NCBI RefSeq assembly: GCF_014697075.1
Contig: NZ_JACJRE010000037.1
Location: forward strand, 1 to 64,000
Origin: Tolypothrix sp. FACHB-123
GTDB lineage: Bacteria > Cyanobacteriota > Cyanobacteriia > Cyanobacteriales > Nostocaceae
Direction of reading: 5' to 3'
DNA length: 64,000 bases
Below the pieces are notes generated by a model. It saw only the letters and a list, made by a program, of their open reading frames with translations. It searched no databases and was not told where the DNA came from. This document shows, in pieces, positions 46,126 through 56,426 of the stretch; positions within the stretch are counted from its first letter, which is position 1, and each line of letters opens with the position of its first letter. The translations under genes were made by a program, and so were the position numbers.

Positions 46126-48333
46126 GTGGGCGCTAGTTGTAGTAATTCTCTAGCAACGAGACAAATACCTCACACTATGATATCTACCGTTCAAATCTCC
46201 CCGGAAGTTTACCAAAATGTTCTGCACGACAAAATTATTGAAGCTAGCAACGAAGTGCAGCGATTAATTGAAACCCAGCAGTATGCGCCATTGCTGGAAA
46301 CATACAATCGCATTCTCCACAATATTGTACTTCTCACCAATCCCGAACAACGCAATTATTTACTTTTCTCTCTCATTCAAAATGAGCAGTCTGTATTTCA
46401 ACCCTTAACTCAACTCCCGCGCCCAGAACAAGATAAGTGGATTGAGTGGCTGGGGAAGGTGCAGCAGTTTGTTCTGAATTTAGGTAAAGACTCAAGTTTA
46501 GCAATCGCTCAAAATTTAGCACAAGTAGCTGAAGCATACCAAACTCTGGGACGTACCAATCTCGCCGCGATCGCAATGCAACAAGCCAGCCAAGCAGCGC
46601 AGCAGATTCCAGAAGCAGCAAATCGCGCTAATGAATTTATGCAAATCGCCCGCATTTGGTTGCAATTCCAAAATAAATCCCAAACCAAACATGCACTGAT
46701 TCAAGCTTTGTCAGCGGTTGGGAAACTTCCTACTGATTATCCTGATGCGCAGTGGAATTATCTATTCTCGATAGCATTGCTATACGTGGAACTTGGTGAA
46801 CCACAACGGGCTTTGAAATTAAGCGAACAGATTAGCAATGACTATTATCTAAATGCAGTGCGTCAAGAAGTCGTGCGCGATGCAGTAAAACGAGGAGATT
46901 TGCATTTAGCTCAATCTGTTACCCATAAAATTCAAGGAGCAGAATACCAAGCTTATGCTTTAGTAGAAATGGCTGTTTATTGGGCGATTCATCATCAAGT
47001 GCGCCGGGGAAATCGCTTGTTTGCCGAAGCTTTGAAACGGGTAGCAAAAAATGAGCTTGCAGAAGCTATACAATCAACTTTAATTCAAACTTACCAAAAA
47101 TCAGGTCAACTCACTATTGCTTTAAATGCCGCCCAACGTCTTACCCAAGATGAACCAAAAGCTTTAGCATTAGGTATGATTTTAGTTGCTTATGCCAAAG
47201 CCAACCAATCTCAGCAAGTACAACAAATTCTCGAACAGCTTATAGGTTTAATTCAATCGGAAACTGCGGTTAATTCTGTGGGTTACGTCAATAATATATT
47301 GCAAGCTGCTGTAGATGCACAAGCATATAATTTGGCGATGACAATTTTAAATGTGGTGCAAAATAACACAGATTTTATCTCCAAACCCGCTTGGTATTAT
47401 CAAATTGTCCAAGCACCATTACGCCAGCAACATCTTGACGCAGCCTTAGAATTAGCGCAACAGATTCCCGGTGAATTCTTTCCTGAAGAACGCAATTCTC
47501 TACTGCAAGAAATTGCCATTGCTTATAGTAGCGCCAATCAATGGCATCGCGCTCATGAAGTATTAACACAAATTGACAATTCTATTTTTATTTCTAATCC
47601 ATATCATGTATTAACAAGGGCGGAACTTGCAGCAATTGCACCGACGCCAGAAGAATTTACTAGTTTAATTACAGCTGCAATTACTTTTACTCAAGCTATA
47701 GAACCCTTAGCACAGAAAGCTCTAGCATTAGCTGCGATCGCTCAAGCATATCTGCGTTTCGGGGATGAACAACAAACACAATTTTACCTTCAGCAAGTTC
47801 TTCAAGCAGTACAGCATGTAGATGATGATACTCGCGGAAATCTGCTATATTCAATCACCGAATATTTAATTAAACAGCGACAATATACAGCTGCTCTCAC
47901 CATAGCCCAAGCCAATCCAGTGGCGCACTTGCAGCAATCGAGCTATGATACCATTTTTCAACAAGCGGTTGCATCCTATGGTTTTTATGTCGCCTTGCAA
48001 ATGGTAGAGTTAGAATCATTACCAGATAGACAAGCACCGAAACTCATAGCGATCGCTAAAACCTATGCACAACTGCAACGCCACGAAGATGCAATAGAAT
48101 TACTCAATCGCGCCTTTGAAGTAGCGCAAAAAATTGCCGATCCCGAAAGCCGGATACTTTACATCAATGAGTATATCCAAGTACCCGATGAAAGCGATCG
48201 CGCTCACCAATATACTCACTTAGTCAAGCTATATTTTGCTTTAGGACAACAAGATAAAGCCCAACAAGTAGTGGAAAAAACTCAAGGAACATCTCTGCGC
48301 GATTATCTCCAAGCTTGGATTCATCAAAGGTAA
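46126..48333 (+). CDS. Large alpha-helical repeat (TPR-like) protein
   Basis: The 735-residue protein is helical throughout. Recurrent pairs such as IAQNLAQVAEAYQTLGRTNLA and ALALAAIAQAYLRFGDEQQ have the spacing of TPR-like solenoids. The GTG at 46126 has AAGGA just upstream, while the ATG at 46177 begins the more conserved-looking MISTVQISPEV; the true start is uncertain. No catalytic motif or membrane segment is seen. It probably acts as a protein-protein scaffold. It follows the STAND gene in the same direction, but composite repeat C lies between them. Confidence 0.8.
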   Translation: MGASCSNSLATRQIPHTMISTVQISPEVYQNVLHDKIIEASNEVQRLIETQQYAPLLETYNRILHNIVLLTNPEQRNYLLFSLIQNEQSVFQPLTQLPRPEQDKWIEWLGKVQQFVLNLGKDSSLAIAQNLAQVAEAYQTLGRTNLAAIAMQQASQAAQQIPEAANRANEFMQIARIWLQFQNKSQTKHALIQALSAVGKLPTDYPDAQWNYLFSIALLYVELGEPQRALKLSEQISNDYYLNAVRQEVVRDAVKRGDLHLAQSVTHKIQGAEYQAYALVEMAVYWAIHHQVRRGNRLFAEALKRVAKNELAEAIQSTLIQTYQKSGQLTIALNAAQRLTQDEPKALALGMILVAYAKANQSQQVQQILEQLIGLIQSETAVNSVGYVNNILQAAVDAQAYNLAMTILNVVQNNTDFISKPAWYYQIVQAPLRQQHLDAALELAQQIPGEFFPEERNSLLQEIAIAYSSANQWHRAHEVLTQIDNSIFISNPYHVLTRAELAAIAPTPEEFTSLITAAITFTQAIEPLAQKALALAAIAQAYLRFGDEQQTQFYLQQVLQAVQHVDDDTRGNLLYSITEYLIKQRQYTAALTIAQANPVAHLQQSSYDTIFQQAVASYGFYVALQMVELESLPDRQAPKLIAIAKTYAQLQRHEDAIELLNRAFEVAQKIADPESRILYINEYIQVPDESDRAHQYTHLVKLYFALGQQDKAQQVVEKTQGTSLRDYLQAWIHQR

Positions 48334-48601
48334 ATATTGCACCACAATCTGAAAATTTAGAGCGATCGCTATTTAATTAAGGCGATCGCTCATTTTTTTA
48401 TCCAAATTTATTAACTTCTTAAGCCTTAATTAAACAGGCTTTGATAATTAATTTAATGAACCGAAATATTAATTGGGAAAAGAGATTTTCATGTTCTGTT
48501 TGTGTGAGCGATCGCAGGCGTGTCTATCTTGAATTCCCCAATGATGCCCATATTAATGGGCATTGAGTTGAGCTAAATTTGCAGATTTTACGGAGATTTC
48601 A

Positions 48602-51600
48602 ATGGCATTATTTTTCTCAGAATATATTGAAGGTAGCAGCAACAATAAAGCCCTAGAAATTTTTAACGGCACAGGTGCGGTAATCGATTTAGCTGCTGGA
48701 AATTATGTGGTTCAGTTCTACTTTAATGGCAACCTTAACGCAGGATTAACCATTAATTTAACAGGTACAATTGCCCCTGGTGATGTATTTGTGTTAGCTC
48801 AAAGCAGTGCTAATGCAACAATTTTGGCACAAGCAGACCAAACCAACGGTGCTGGCTGGTTTAATGGCGATGATGCGATCGTGTTGCGTCAAGGCGGCGC
48901 AAATGGGGCGATTATTGATTCAATTGGTCAAATTGGTTTTGATCCGGGTGCGGAGTGGGGAACTAATTTGACTAGTACCGCAGACAACACCCTAAGGCGG
49001 AAAACTAATATTACTACTGGCGATACCAATCCTAGCGATGCTTTCGATCCAAGTTTGGAATGGGAAGGCTTTGCTACTGATACTGTTGACGGCTTGGGAA
49101 GCTACGCCGCTAATCCCGGAACTAGCCCAGGAGTAATGATTACTCAATCTAGTAATAGCACTGAGGTAAATGAACAGGGTGAAACAACTGATACTTATAC
49201 GATTGCGCTTAAGACTACTCCCAGCGGTGCTGTAAATATTGCGATCGCTGCCGATGGGGAAACGCAAATCAGTACAGATGGCACAAATTTCTCTAACTCT
49301 GTTAGCCTCAGTTTGACAGATACTAATCCCCAAACAATTACCGTCAAAGCAGTTAATGATTTAGAGGTAGAAGCATCTCCCCACACAGGAGTAATTACCC
49401 ATACAATTGTCAGCAGTCTAGATGCCGCCTACTCTGACACGCTCACGCCGATTCCCAACCTCAATGTGAATATAACTGATAATGATATTGCCCTGAGAAA
49501 GATTTACGAAATTCAAGGTAGTGGTGCAGCCAGTTCGCTAGTCGGTCAAACTGTGACAATCGAAGCCGTTGTGGTAGGCGACTTTCAAGGTAGCAGTGGG
49601 CTGAATGGCTTTTATGTCCAGGAAGCTGTTGGTGATGGCGATGCTGCAACATCTGACGGTATCTTTGTTTTTGCGCCTAACAGCATAGATGTGAGTGTGG
49701 GTCAAACCGTGCGGTTGACGGGAACGGTAGGAGAAAATTTTAATCAAACTCAAATTGCTAACATTAGCGGACTGACTGTAGTTGGTTCAGATGCGATCGC
49801 ACCTGTAATAATTGATTTACCTGTAACTGCAACGACTGACTTAGAACGCTATGAGGGAATGTTAGTTACCTTCCCCCAAACCTTAACAGTAACCGAAAAC
49901 TTTAACCTAGGGCGGTTTGGTGAGGTGTTGCTATCTGCCGCAGGAAGATTATTTAACCCCACAAATTTCCTCGATCCTACCGATATTCCAACTTCGGAAA
50001 CCGAAAACGACGAAAACAACATTGCCGCAGTTACACAACAGCAAAATGCCAACAATCTGCGGGAAATTCTCCTCGATGATGGTAGCAGCACCCAAAATCC
50101 CCCAACAGTTCCCTTTTTAAATCAAGACGGCACGTTGCGCGTAGGCAGTACAGTGACATCTCTTACAGGTGTGCTGGGTTTCGGGTTTAGTAGCTATCGG
50201 CTGCAACCTACTGTCACACCTAATTTTGTCGATGCTAATCCCCGGACAGCTGCACCCGCAGCCGTGGGCGGTAACGTCAAGGTTGCCAGCTTTAACGTGC
50301 TGAACTACTTCAATGGCGATGGCATGGGCGGCGGCTTTCCCACTTCACGGGGAGCCACAAACTTGGTAGAGTTTGAGCGCCAAAGTGCAAAAATTGTCAG
50401 CGCGATCGCGGCGCTTGATGCTGATGTGGTAGGTTTAATTGAAGTCGAGAATGATGGCGATAATTCAGAATCTGCGATCGCGGAATTGGTCACTCGGCTG
50501 AATACATTTTTAGGTGCAAATGTCTATGATTACATTCGCGATCCCGCCACAGGGGTAGGAACTGACGAAATTAAAGTTGCCTTTATTTACAAGCCAGGAA
50601 CAGTAACCCCAGTTGGTAATTCCCTCAGCGATTCCGACCCAATTTACAATCGCCAACCAGTAGCCCAAACCTTTGTACTCAACTCCAACGGCGAAACCTT
50701 TACCCCTGTAATTAATCATTTCAAATCCAAGGGTGGAACAGGTACAGGGTTAGATGCAGACCAAGGTGACGGGCAAGGTGCTTTTAATTTAACACGGGTG
50801 CAACAGGCGCAAGCTTTGCTGGGTTTTGTTAACGAGTTGAAAATCTCCACAGGAGACAGCGATGTTTTAGTGCTTGGGGATCTCAATGCTTATGGTGAAG
50901 AAGATCCCATTGATGTGTTACGCAATGGTGGGTTGGTCGATGAACTGGGTAGATATATTCAAAACCCCTACTCTTATATCTTTGATGGGCAATCTGGACG
51001 ACTGGATCATGCTTTGAGTACTGCCAGCCTCAGTAATCAGATAACCGGAGCAACCGAGTGGCATATCAATGCTGATGAACCGAGAATTCTCGATTATAAC
51101 CAGGAATTTAACCCTCCTGGACTCTATCAGCCAACACCTTATCGTTCCTCAGATCACGATCCCGTTCTCATCGGCGCGCAATTAAAAAGTGTCCGTAGCG
51201 TGTTTAATGGTAACAACGGTCAAGATGCGCTGACTGGCACTTCTGGAAGAGATGAACTCAACGGTCGCAATGGCAACGATACCCTCAGTGGTGGTAATGG
51301 CAGTGACACCCTCAACGGTGGTAACGGCAGTGATATGTTGTTTGGCCAGGTAAGTAACGACATCCTTAACGGCGGTAATGGGGATGATTGGCTAGATGGC
51401 GGTCAAGGAAATGATACCCTGGTTGGGGGTAAAGGAAGCGATCGCTTTATTTTAGCAACAGGCGCAGGCGCAGATATAATTCGGGACTTCAAAAACGGTA
51501 CAGATTTGATTGCTTTGTCAAGTGACCTCACATTCGGTCAACTGACAATTCAAAGCAGTGCCAAAAATACCCTCATTCGCGTCACAGAAACAAATGAGCT

Positions 51601-51667
51601 ACTGGCAACCTTAATTGGCGTGCCCACAAATGTAATTACAGCGAGGGATTTCGTCACCGAATTTTAG
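48602..51667 (+). CDS. Exported LTD-nuclease-RTX protein
   Basis: Domains in order: lamin-tail domain (~1-125, opening LFFSEYIEGSSNNKALEIFN), a Calx-beta-like sandwich (~174-292), an OB-fold of the ExeM/NucH type (~298-420), an endonuclease/exonuclease/phosphatase nuclease (~555-855, with VASFNVLNYF, GLIEVENDGD, LVLGDLNAYGEEDP and RSSDHDPVL motifs) and RTX Ca-binding nonapeptides (~882-946, GGNGSDTLNGGNGSD). There is no Sec signal; RTX repeats and the C-terminal position indicate type I secretion. GGAG lies 6 bases before the ATG. It probably degrades extracellular DNA for phosphate scavenging or competition. Confidence 0.92.
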   Translation: MALFFSEYIEGSSNNKALEIFNGTGAVIDLAAGNYVVQFYFNGNLNAGLTINLTGTIAPGDVFVLAQSSANATILAQADQTNGAGWFNGDDAIVLRQGGANGAIIDSIGQIGFDPGAEWGTNLTSTADNTLRRKTNITTGDTNPSDAFDPSLEWEGFATDTVDGLGSYAANPGTSPGVMITQSSNSTEVNEQGETTDTYTIALKTTPSGAVNIAIAADGETQISTDGTNFSNSVSLSLTDTNPQTITVKAVNDLEVEASPHTGVITHTIVSSLDAAYSDTLTPIPNLNVNITDNDIALRKIYEIQGSGAASSLVGQTVTIEAVVVGDFQGSSGLNGFYVQEAVGDGDAATSDGIFVFAPNSIDVSVGQTVRLTGTVGENFNQTQIANISGLTVVGSDAIAPVIIDLPVTATTDLERYEGMLVTFPQTLTVTENFNLGRFGEVLLSAAGRLFNPTNFLDPTDIPTSETENDENNIAAVTQQQNANNLREILLDDGSSTQNPPTVPFLNQDGTLRVGSTVTSLTGVLGFGFSSYRLQPTVTPNFVDANPRTAAPAAVGGNVKVASFNVLNYFNGDGMGGGFPTSRGATNLVEFERQSAKIVSAIAALDADVVGLIEVENDGDNSESAIAELVTRLNTFLGANVYDYIRDPATGVGTDEIKVAFIYKPGTVTPVGNSLSDSDPIYNRQPVAQTFVLNSNGETFTPVINHFKSKGGTGTGLDADQGDGQGAFNLTRVQQAQALLGFVNELKISTGDSDVLVLGDLNAYGEEDPIDVLRNGGLVDELGRYIQNPYSYIFDGQSGRLDHALSTASLSNQITGATEWHINADEPRILDYNQEFNPPGLYQPTPYRSSDHDPVLIGAQLKSVRSVFNGNNGQDALTGTSGRDELNGRNGNDTLSGGNGSDTLNGGNGSDMLFGQVSNDILNGGNGDDWLDGGQGNDTLVGGKGSDRFILATGAGADIIRDFKNGTDLIALSSDLTFGQLTIQSSAKNTLIRVTETNELLATLIGVPTNVITARDFVTEF

Positions 51668-51712
51668 ATTTTAGATTTTGAATCTCTAATCCAAAATCTC
51701 ATCTAGGATTTA

Positions 51713-51767
51713 GTAGGGTGGGCAATGACACCACATCCGATTTTTTGGGGGCATTGTCTACCCTAAA
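51713..51767. repeat. Palindromic intergenic repeat
   Basis: GTAGGGTGGGCAATG on the left is inverted in CATTGTCTACCCTAA on the right with a few mismatches. It lies in the spacer before ppk1. Confidence 0.5.
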
Positions 51768-51826
51768 TATACTGACCAAAAAGTTCTATTTAAACCACAT
51801 CTATTTTGAGAAACATAATTTTCAAA

Positions 51827-51890
51827 GTAGGGGCACGGCATCCACAATCTTTTGGTGTATACAGTAATCTTATCGGTGCCGTGCCCCTAC
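51827..51890. repeat. Palindromic intergenic repeat
   Basis: GTAGGGGCACGGCA and TGCCGTGCCCCTAC are a perfect 14-bp inverted repeat around a 36-base centre. It lies in the convergent spacer between the nuclease gene and ppk1 and may help terminate either transcript. Confidence 0.7.
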
Positions 51891-51927
51891 GACGTATCGC
51901 ATCGCAGCCTAACTAAACTGTATTGGT

Positions 51928-54099
51928 TTATAATGCGGTGAAAAATTTATTACTTGATAATTGTTGCGTCTTTTCCATGAGAATATTTTGAGAACTACGC
52001 TCTACTCCATCTTGCTCAGGACGACGTTGAATATAAGAACCATCTGATTGTAGCTCCCATGCTTGTCGATTATCTGCCCACATAATAGCTAAGATATTTT
52101 GCAAGGTTTGGATAATCTCAACATCTTCCACTGGTGTCACTGCTTCCACTCGGCGATCTAAATTACGCGGCATCCAATCAGCACTGCCGATATATACTTC
52201 ATTTTCTTCATTATTAGCAAAGTAAAATATCCGTGAATGTTCTAAGAAACGACCGATAATACTAATAACGCGAATATTTTCACTCACTTCTGGAATTCCC
52301 GGACGCAAGCAACAAATACCCCGGATAATCAAGTCAATTTTCACCCCAGCTTGAGAAGCTGCGTATAGTGTCGCAATAATCTCGGCATCAACCAAAGAAT
52401 TCATTTTGGCGATAATATGACCTTTATTGCCATTTTTACAATGTTCGATTTCTCTGTGGATTAAGGCAATAATGCGATCGCGCATATTAACGGGAGATAC
52501 CAGCAATTTGCGGTAAGACTCTTGACAAGAATACCCTGTTAGATAATTAAATAAATCGGTTAAATCTGCGCCTAAATCTTCGCGACAACTTAATAGCCCA
52601 ACATCAGTATATAAATTTGCTGTTTTAGCATTATAATTTCCCGTGCCAATATGCATATATCGCCGGATTTCTTCTCCTTCCTGGCGCACTACTAAGACAA
52701 TTTTTGTGTGTGTTTTCAGTCCTACCAGCCCATAAATTACATGCACGCCAGATTTTTCTAACTGAGTCGCCCAAGTAATATTATTTTCCTCATCAAAGCG
52801 AGCTTTAAGTTCAACAATCACCGCAACTTGTTTACCACTTTCAGCAGCAGTAATCAGAGAATTGATAATATCAGAATCTCCAGAGGTGCGATAAAGGGTC
52901 ATCTTAATTGCTAAGACATGAGGATCGCGAGCAGCTTGGGTAATAAACGTTTCGACAGAGCAACTAAAGGATTCATAGGGATGATGTACGAGCAAATCCT
53001 TGTGTTGAATCACTGCAAAAATGCTGCTTTCTTGTCCGTCTAAATTAGCAATTTTATTTTTTTGATGCAAATGGCGCAGCCGAGGTGGAATAATTGGTTT
53101 CCAATTTGGATCTTTTAAATGAGGTAAAGGCAATTTCATTAACGACATTAAATCTTTTAAATTTAGTAAGCCGTTAATTTCATAAATATCACTTTCAGAC
53201 AATTCCATTTCTGCCGTTAGCATCTGTCTTACTGCTTGAGGCATTGATGGTTGAATTTCTAATCGGACTATAGAGCCATCAATGTGACGCTTACGTAATT
53301 CCTGTTGAATTGCTAATAATAAATCATCCGATTCTTCTTCTGCTAATTCTAAATCAGCATCACGAGTTATGCGAAATAGATGATATTCCTTAATAATCAT
53401 CCCTGGAAATAAAAATTCTAAATTGTGAGCAATAATCTGCTCTATAGCCACACCTGTCCAGTATTGAGACTTGCCATTTTTTAGTTGTAATTCCTGCGGG
53501 AGGCAAATAAACCGAGGGAGAATATTCGGGACTTTAACTCTGGCAAACTTTTCTTCCCCTGTGTTTGGCGCTTTAACTACCACTGCTAAATTGAGACTGA
53601 GATTTGCCATCAAGGGAAAGGGATGGCTGGGATCTACAGCTAGGGGCGTAAGAACGGGAAAAATCTTTTTTTGAAATATTTCTTTGAGGTAACTACGCTG
53701 TTCTTGGCTAGTATCAATGTAATTTAAAAGCTGAATGCCATGAGCAGCCATTTCTGGACGTAGTACCTGCTCAAAGTTGTGATGTTGTTCAATCACCATT
53801 GGATGTAGGCGTTGATAAATTGCTTCTAATTGTTCTTTTACGGTTAGTCCATCAATAGTTGGCTGGCTTACCTGTGCTTGAATTTGTTCTTTGAGAAGTG
53901 CAACACGCACCATAAAAAATTCATCTAGATTAGAACTAAATATAGCCGTAAATTTCAGTCGTTCTAGCAATGGATTGCGAATATCTAAGGCTTCATGTAA
54001 AACTCGTCGGTTAAATTCTAACCAGCTTAATTCTCGATTTAAATAATACTGAGAATTATTTAAATTAATAGTTTGACTAGCTTTTTTTACCTTACTCAT
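51928..54099 (-). CDS. ppk1: Polyphosphate kinase 1
   Basis: The enzyme polymerises ATP gamma-phosphate into inorganic polyphosphate. All four PPK1 domains are present over 723 residues: the N-terminal LNRELSWLEFNRRVLHEA block, the head domain and two catalytic domains. The KTHTKIVLVVRQE and HIGTGNYNAKTANLYTDVGL segments include the phosphorylated His, and EHSRIFYF holds the second. Length is normal. It stands alone, with no ppx gene adjacent. Confidence 0.97.
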   Translation of the reverse strand: MSKVKKASQTINLNNSQYYLNRELSWLEFNRRVLHEALDIRNPLLERLKFTAIFSSNLDEFFMVRVALLKEQIQAQVSQPTIDGLTVKEQLEAIYQRLHPMVIEQHHNFEQVLRPEMAAHGIQLLNYIDTSQEQRSYLKEIFQKKIFPVLTPLAVDPSHPFPLMANLSLNLAVVVKAPNTGEEKFARVKVPNILPRFICLPQELQLKNGKSQYWTGVAIEQIIAHNLEFLFPGMIIKEYHLFRITRDADLELAEEESDDLLLAIQQELRKRHIDGSIVRLEIQPSMPQAVRQMLTAEMELSESDIYEINGLLNLKDLMSLMKLPLPHLKDPNWKPIIPPRLRHLHQKNKIANLDGQESSIFAVIQHKDLLVHHPYESFSCSVETFITQAARDPHVLAIKMTLYRTSGDSDIINSLITAAESGKQVAVIVELKARFDEENNITWATQLEKSGVHVIYGLVGLKTHTKIVLVVRQEGEEIRRYMHIGTGNYNAKTANLYTDVGLLSCREDLGADLTDLFNYLTGYSCQESYRKLLVSPVNMRDRIIALIHREIEHCKNGNKGHIIAKMNSLVDAEIIATLYAASQAGVKIDLIIRGICCLRPGIPEVSENIRVISIIGRFLEHSRIFYFANNEENEVYIGSADWMPRNLDRRVEAVTPVEDVEIIQTLQNILAIMWADNRQAWELQSDGSYIQRRPEQDGVERSSQNILMEKTQQLSSNKFFTAL

Positions 54100-55217
54100 A
54101 ATATTTTTACTAAATTAAAATGAGTTGAAGAGAGTATTTTCATTTACAATACCATGCATTAGTTCACTGCAATCAGTTAGAGTAAATATTTGAATTTTGA
54201 ATATGTAAATCTACGTGGCTACAACAGGTTTTGTTTTAATTATAATTAAATTTAGGTTTAATAAAGGTTAAGTTATACATTCTGCTTGGGGTTTGAAGAA
54301 TTTAAAAGATATATTGCCAGTCATCTAAACTAGGATGTAATTTCCGCAGAAGTGAAGGGGAAATCTTTATTCATCAAGATAGTTAAAGAAAACTACCTCA
54401 GGGTAGATGCGATCGCAATCCGCTTTTGGATTGGTAAAATATTATAAGCAGGGTTGACTGTTAACCGTTGACAGCCAAAATCGATATTTTTTACACCTGA
54501 AATAGGATTGCTCAGTAGCCGTCATGAACTGCGTACACCAGAAAACATGAAAAACTCCACCCCCAAGGGGATGGAGTTTTTGGGCATCGGGAATGGGGCA
54601 TGGCAAAGAAATTACCAATGCCCTATGCCCCAAGCGTTGGTGCAAGATGTGAGCTACCCATTTGTTACATTCTTTTTGCAAATTGGTGTAAAACTAAAAC
54701 GGTTGATAGCGCAATACGGTTCAGTTAGCGTCAAAAATCTTAAAATGGCGTAGGTTGGGTTGAGGAACGAAACCCAACATTTCCGGTCGCTTGTTGGGTT
54801 TCACTGCGTTCAACCCAACCTACAATTATCCTTAACTGAACCGTATTGGTTGATAGCGCAGAAAAAAATTAAAGCCGTTATCTTGTAAAGAAGTACCGCG
54901 ATCGCTTGTATCGATCAATGGAATACCGTAATCTGCACGTCATACCAAACCCCTAATAGGTTGCCAATTTACACCTAATCCTAAATAAAAAATTAACAGC
55001 AGGTTAAATTTAAATTAAATCTAAGGTAAAAAATTTATCTCTTGAGGATTTTTTTTAAATAAAATACTGGAAATACAAATAAATAGATGCTTGCGAGAGC
55101 AATTTTTAGGTTAGTAATTATTCAAAAAATATTGATTATATTGATAAAACTATCCCCAGAAGTGAGAGAATTTAATTAATCATAATTACAAGGTATAGAT
55201 GCAACAATTCTCAAGGT
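54100..55217. other. Intergenic region with a hairpin and a MITE-like element
   Basis: This 1.1-kb stretch has no supported gene; frames of 79-81 codons on each strand overlap repeats. At 54550-54581 a strong hairpin forms from AAAAACTCCA/TGGAGTTTTT with CCCC-AA-GGGG inside. GGGCATC/GGGCATG heptamers follow at 54582-54610. A HIP1-like site lies at 54410. The MITE-like element is listed separately. Confidence 0.55.
54712..54848. mobile_element. 137-bp MITE-like element with perfect TIRs and 10-bp target duplication
   Basis: The ends are perfect 16-bp inverted repeats, CAATACGGTTCAGTTA at 54712-54727 and TAACTGAACCGTATTG at 54833-54848. The 10 bases GTTGATAGCG occur directly outside both ends (54702-54711 and 54849-54858), as a target-site duplication. 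Inside are nested inverses GTAGGTTGGGTTGA / TCAACCCAACCTAC and AACCCAACA / TGTTGGGTT, so the element folds into one long hairpin. It has no coding capacity and would need a transposase in trans. Confidence 0.85.
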
Positions 55218-56246
55218 ATGATTGCCAATAACCGTGTGATCTCACGGCTCAGTTTGGATTGCGATATGCTCATTCTCTTCACTTTTTCCCAGAATCATCT
55301 GGAAGTATTTACCAGTAAGGATGTTAATGCTATTCTGGAAATGATTAGCAACTCTCACAATATCTGGTTGCGTTGTATCCGTTTCCGCGATCGCACTGCT
55401 ATTGCCAAAATTATCAACCACTTCGGACTCAATCCCTCTCGCGTTGATATGGTTTTTAACCATTTTCCCATAGGCATTGATGAAGAGATTGAAGATTGTT
55501 TATTTGATAGCTATGAAATTATGACTAATCAAATAAAAAATCGCGAGTTTGAGATAGTACGTGGCAGTATTTTAGTGGGCAATAATTTTATTATTACCTT
55601 TGAAACTACCGAAATTAGAATTTTAACTATTTTAAGCAACAATATTCAAAAGCGAATCATAGATATACAACAGTATGGAATTGACTATTTGTTGTATCTT
55701 ATCTATAAAGATATTCTCAATAATTATTATACTGTATTTGACTATATTGCTAGAAAACTTGATGATTTAGAAGATGCAGTTTTAGATAATTCTGGTGATG
55801 AATCAACTTACAAAGAAATCGCCACCATGAGACAATCTACTCGCTGTGGACGGCGTAATTTTCAAAGCATCAAGTCACTGTTAGCGATGATGGATTACGA
55901 AGACTTCCAATGGTTAAGTTTGCCAGTCAAGGAACTTTTTAATCAAGAATTATCCCATCAAGTCGATAAGTTATTACAAGAATACCAAGCTTTGAGAATC
56001 TGGATGTCAGAATTACTCGAAATTGAACGGGATAATACTGCTAGTAAAACCAGCGAAAGAGTTAATCGCCTGACAATCCTTTCGACAGTATTTTTACCAC
56101 TCACTTTCATTTCTGGATTCTATGGTATGAACTTTAAATATATGCCGGAATTGGATCAACCTTGGGCTTATCCTTTGGTAATTGTCATCATGGTTTTAAT
56201 TGTCATTGGTAGTATTATGTATGCCAAACAACAACGTTGGCTTTAG
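55218..56246 (+). CDS. CorA-like divalent cation transporter
   Basis: The long soluble N-terminal domain (~1-280) ends in the stalk helix, and two C-terminal transmembrane segments lie at ~283-302 and ~318-335. Between them is the signature YGMNF (GFYGMNFKYMPELDQPWAYP region) of CorA-type Mg2+ channels. The outer loop after GMN is acidic, as in CorA/MgtE-independent Mg2+ uptake proteins. Met17 (55266) is a possible shorter start. The cation is probably Mg2+, but Co2+ or Zn2+ variants exist. Confidence 0.9.
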   Translation: MIANNRVISRLSLDCDMLILFTFSQNHLEVFTSKDVNAILEMISNSHNIWLRCIRFRDRTAIAKIINHFGLNPSRVDMVFNHFPIGIDEEIEDCLFDSYEIMTNQIKNREFEIVRGSILVGNNFIITFETTEIRILTILSNNIQKRIIDIQQYGIDYLLYLIYKDILNNYYTVFDYIARKLDDLEDAVLDNSGDESTYKEIATMRQSTRCGRRNFQSIKSLLAMMDYEDFQWLSLPVKELFNQELSHQVDKLLQEYQALRIWMSELLEIERDNTASKTSERVNRLTILSTVFLPLTFISGFYGMNFKYMPELDQPWAYPLVIVIMVLIVIGSIMYAKQQRWL

Positions 56247-56426
56247 TGCCAAAACAGCCAAAAATTGGCAAAAAGTTAAATATTATTGAAGAAAGGCAGA
56301 GGGCAGGAGGCAGCAGGCAGAAGGAAGTTCTAGAGCTTGTAATCTGAGGGAACAAGGGTTTAAACTTCCAACCAAATTAAAAATTTAGTTGTTATTATTC
56401 CAAAAGGCTCTGAATCTCCTTTTTAA

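Noticed and set aside
54442-54753. 79- and 81-codon frames on opposite strands
   Set aside because: They run over a hairpin, STRR heptamers and the MITE end, and are explained by repeats.
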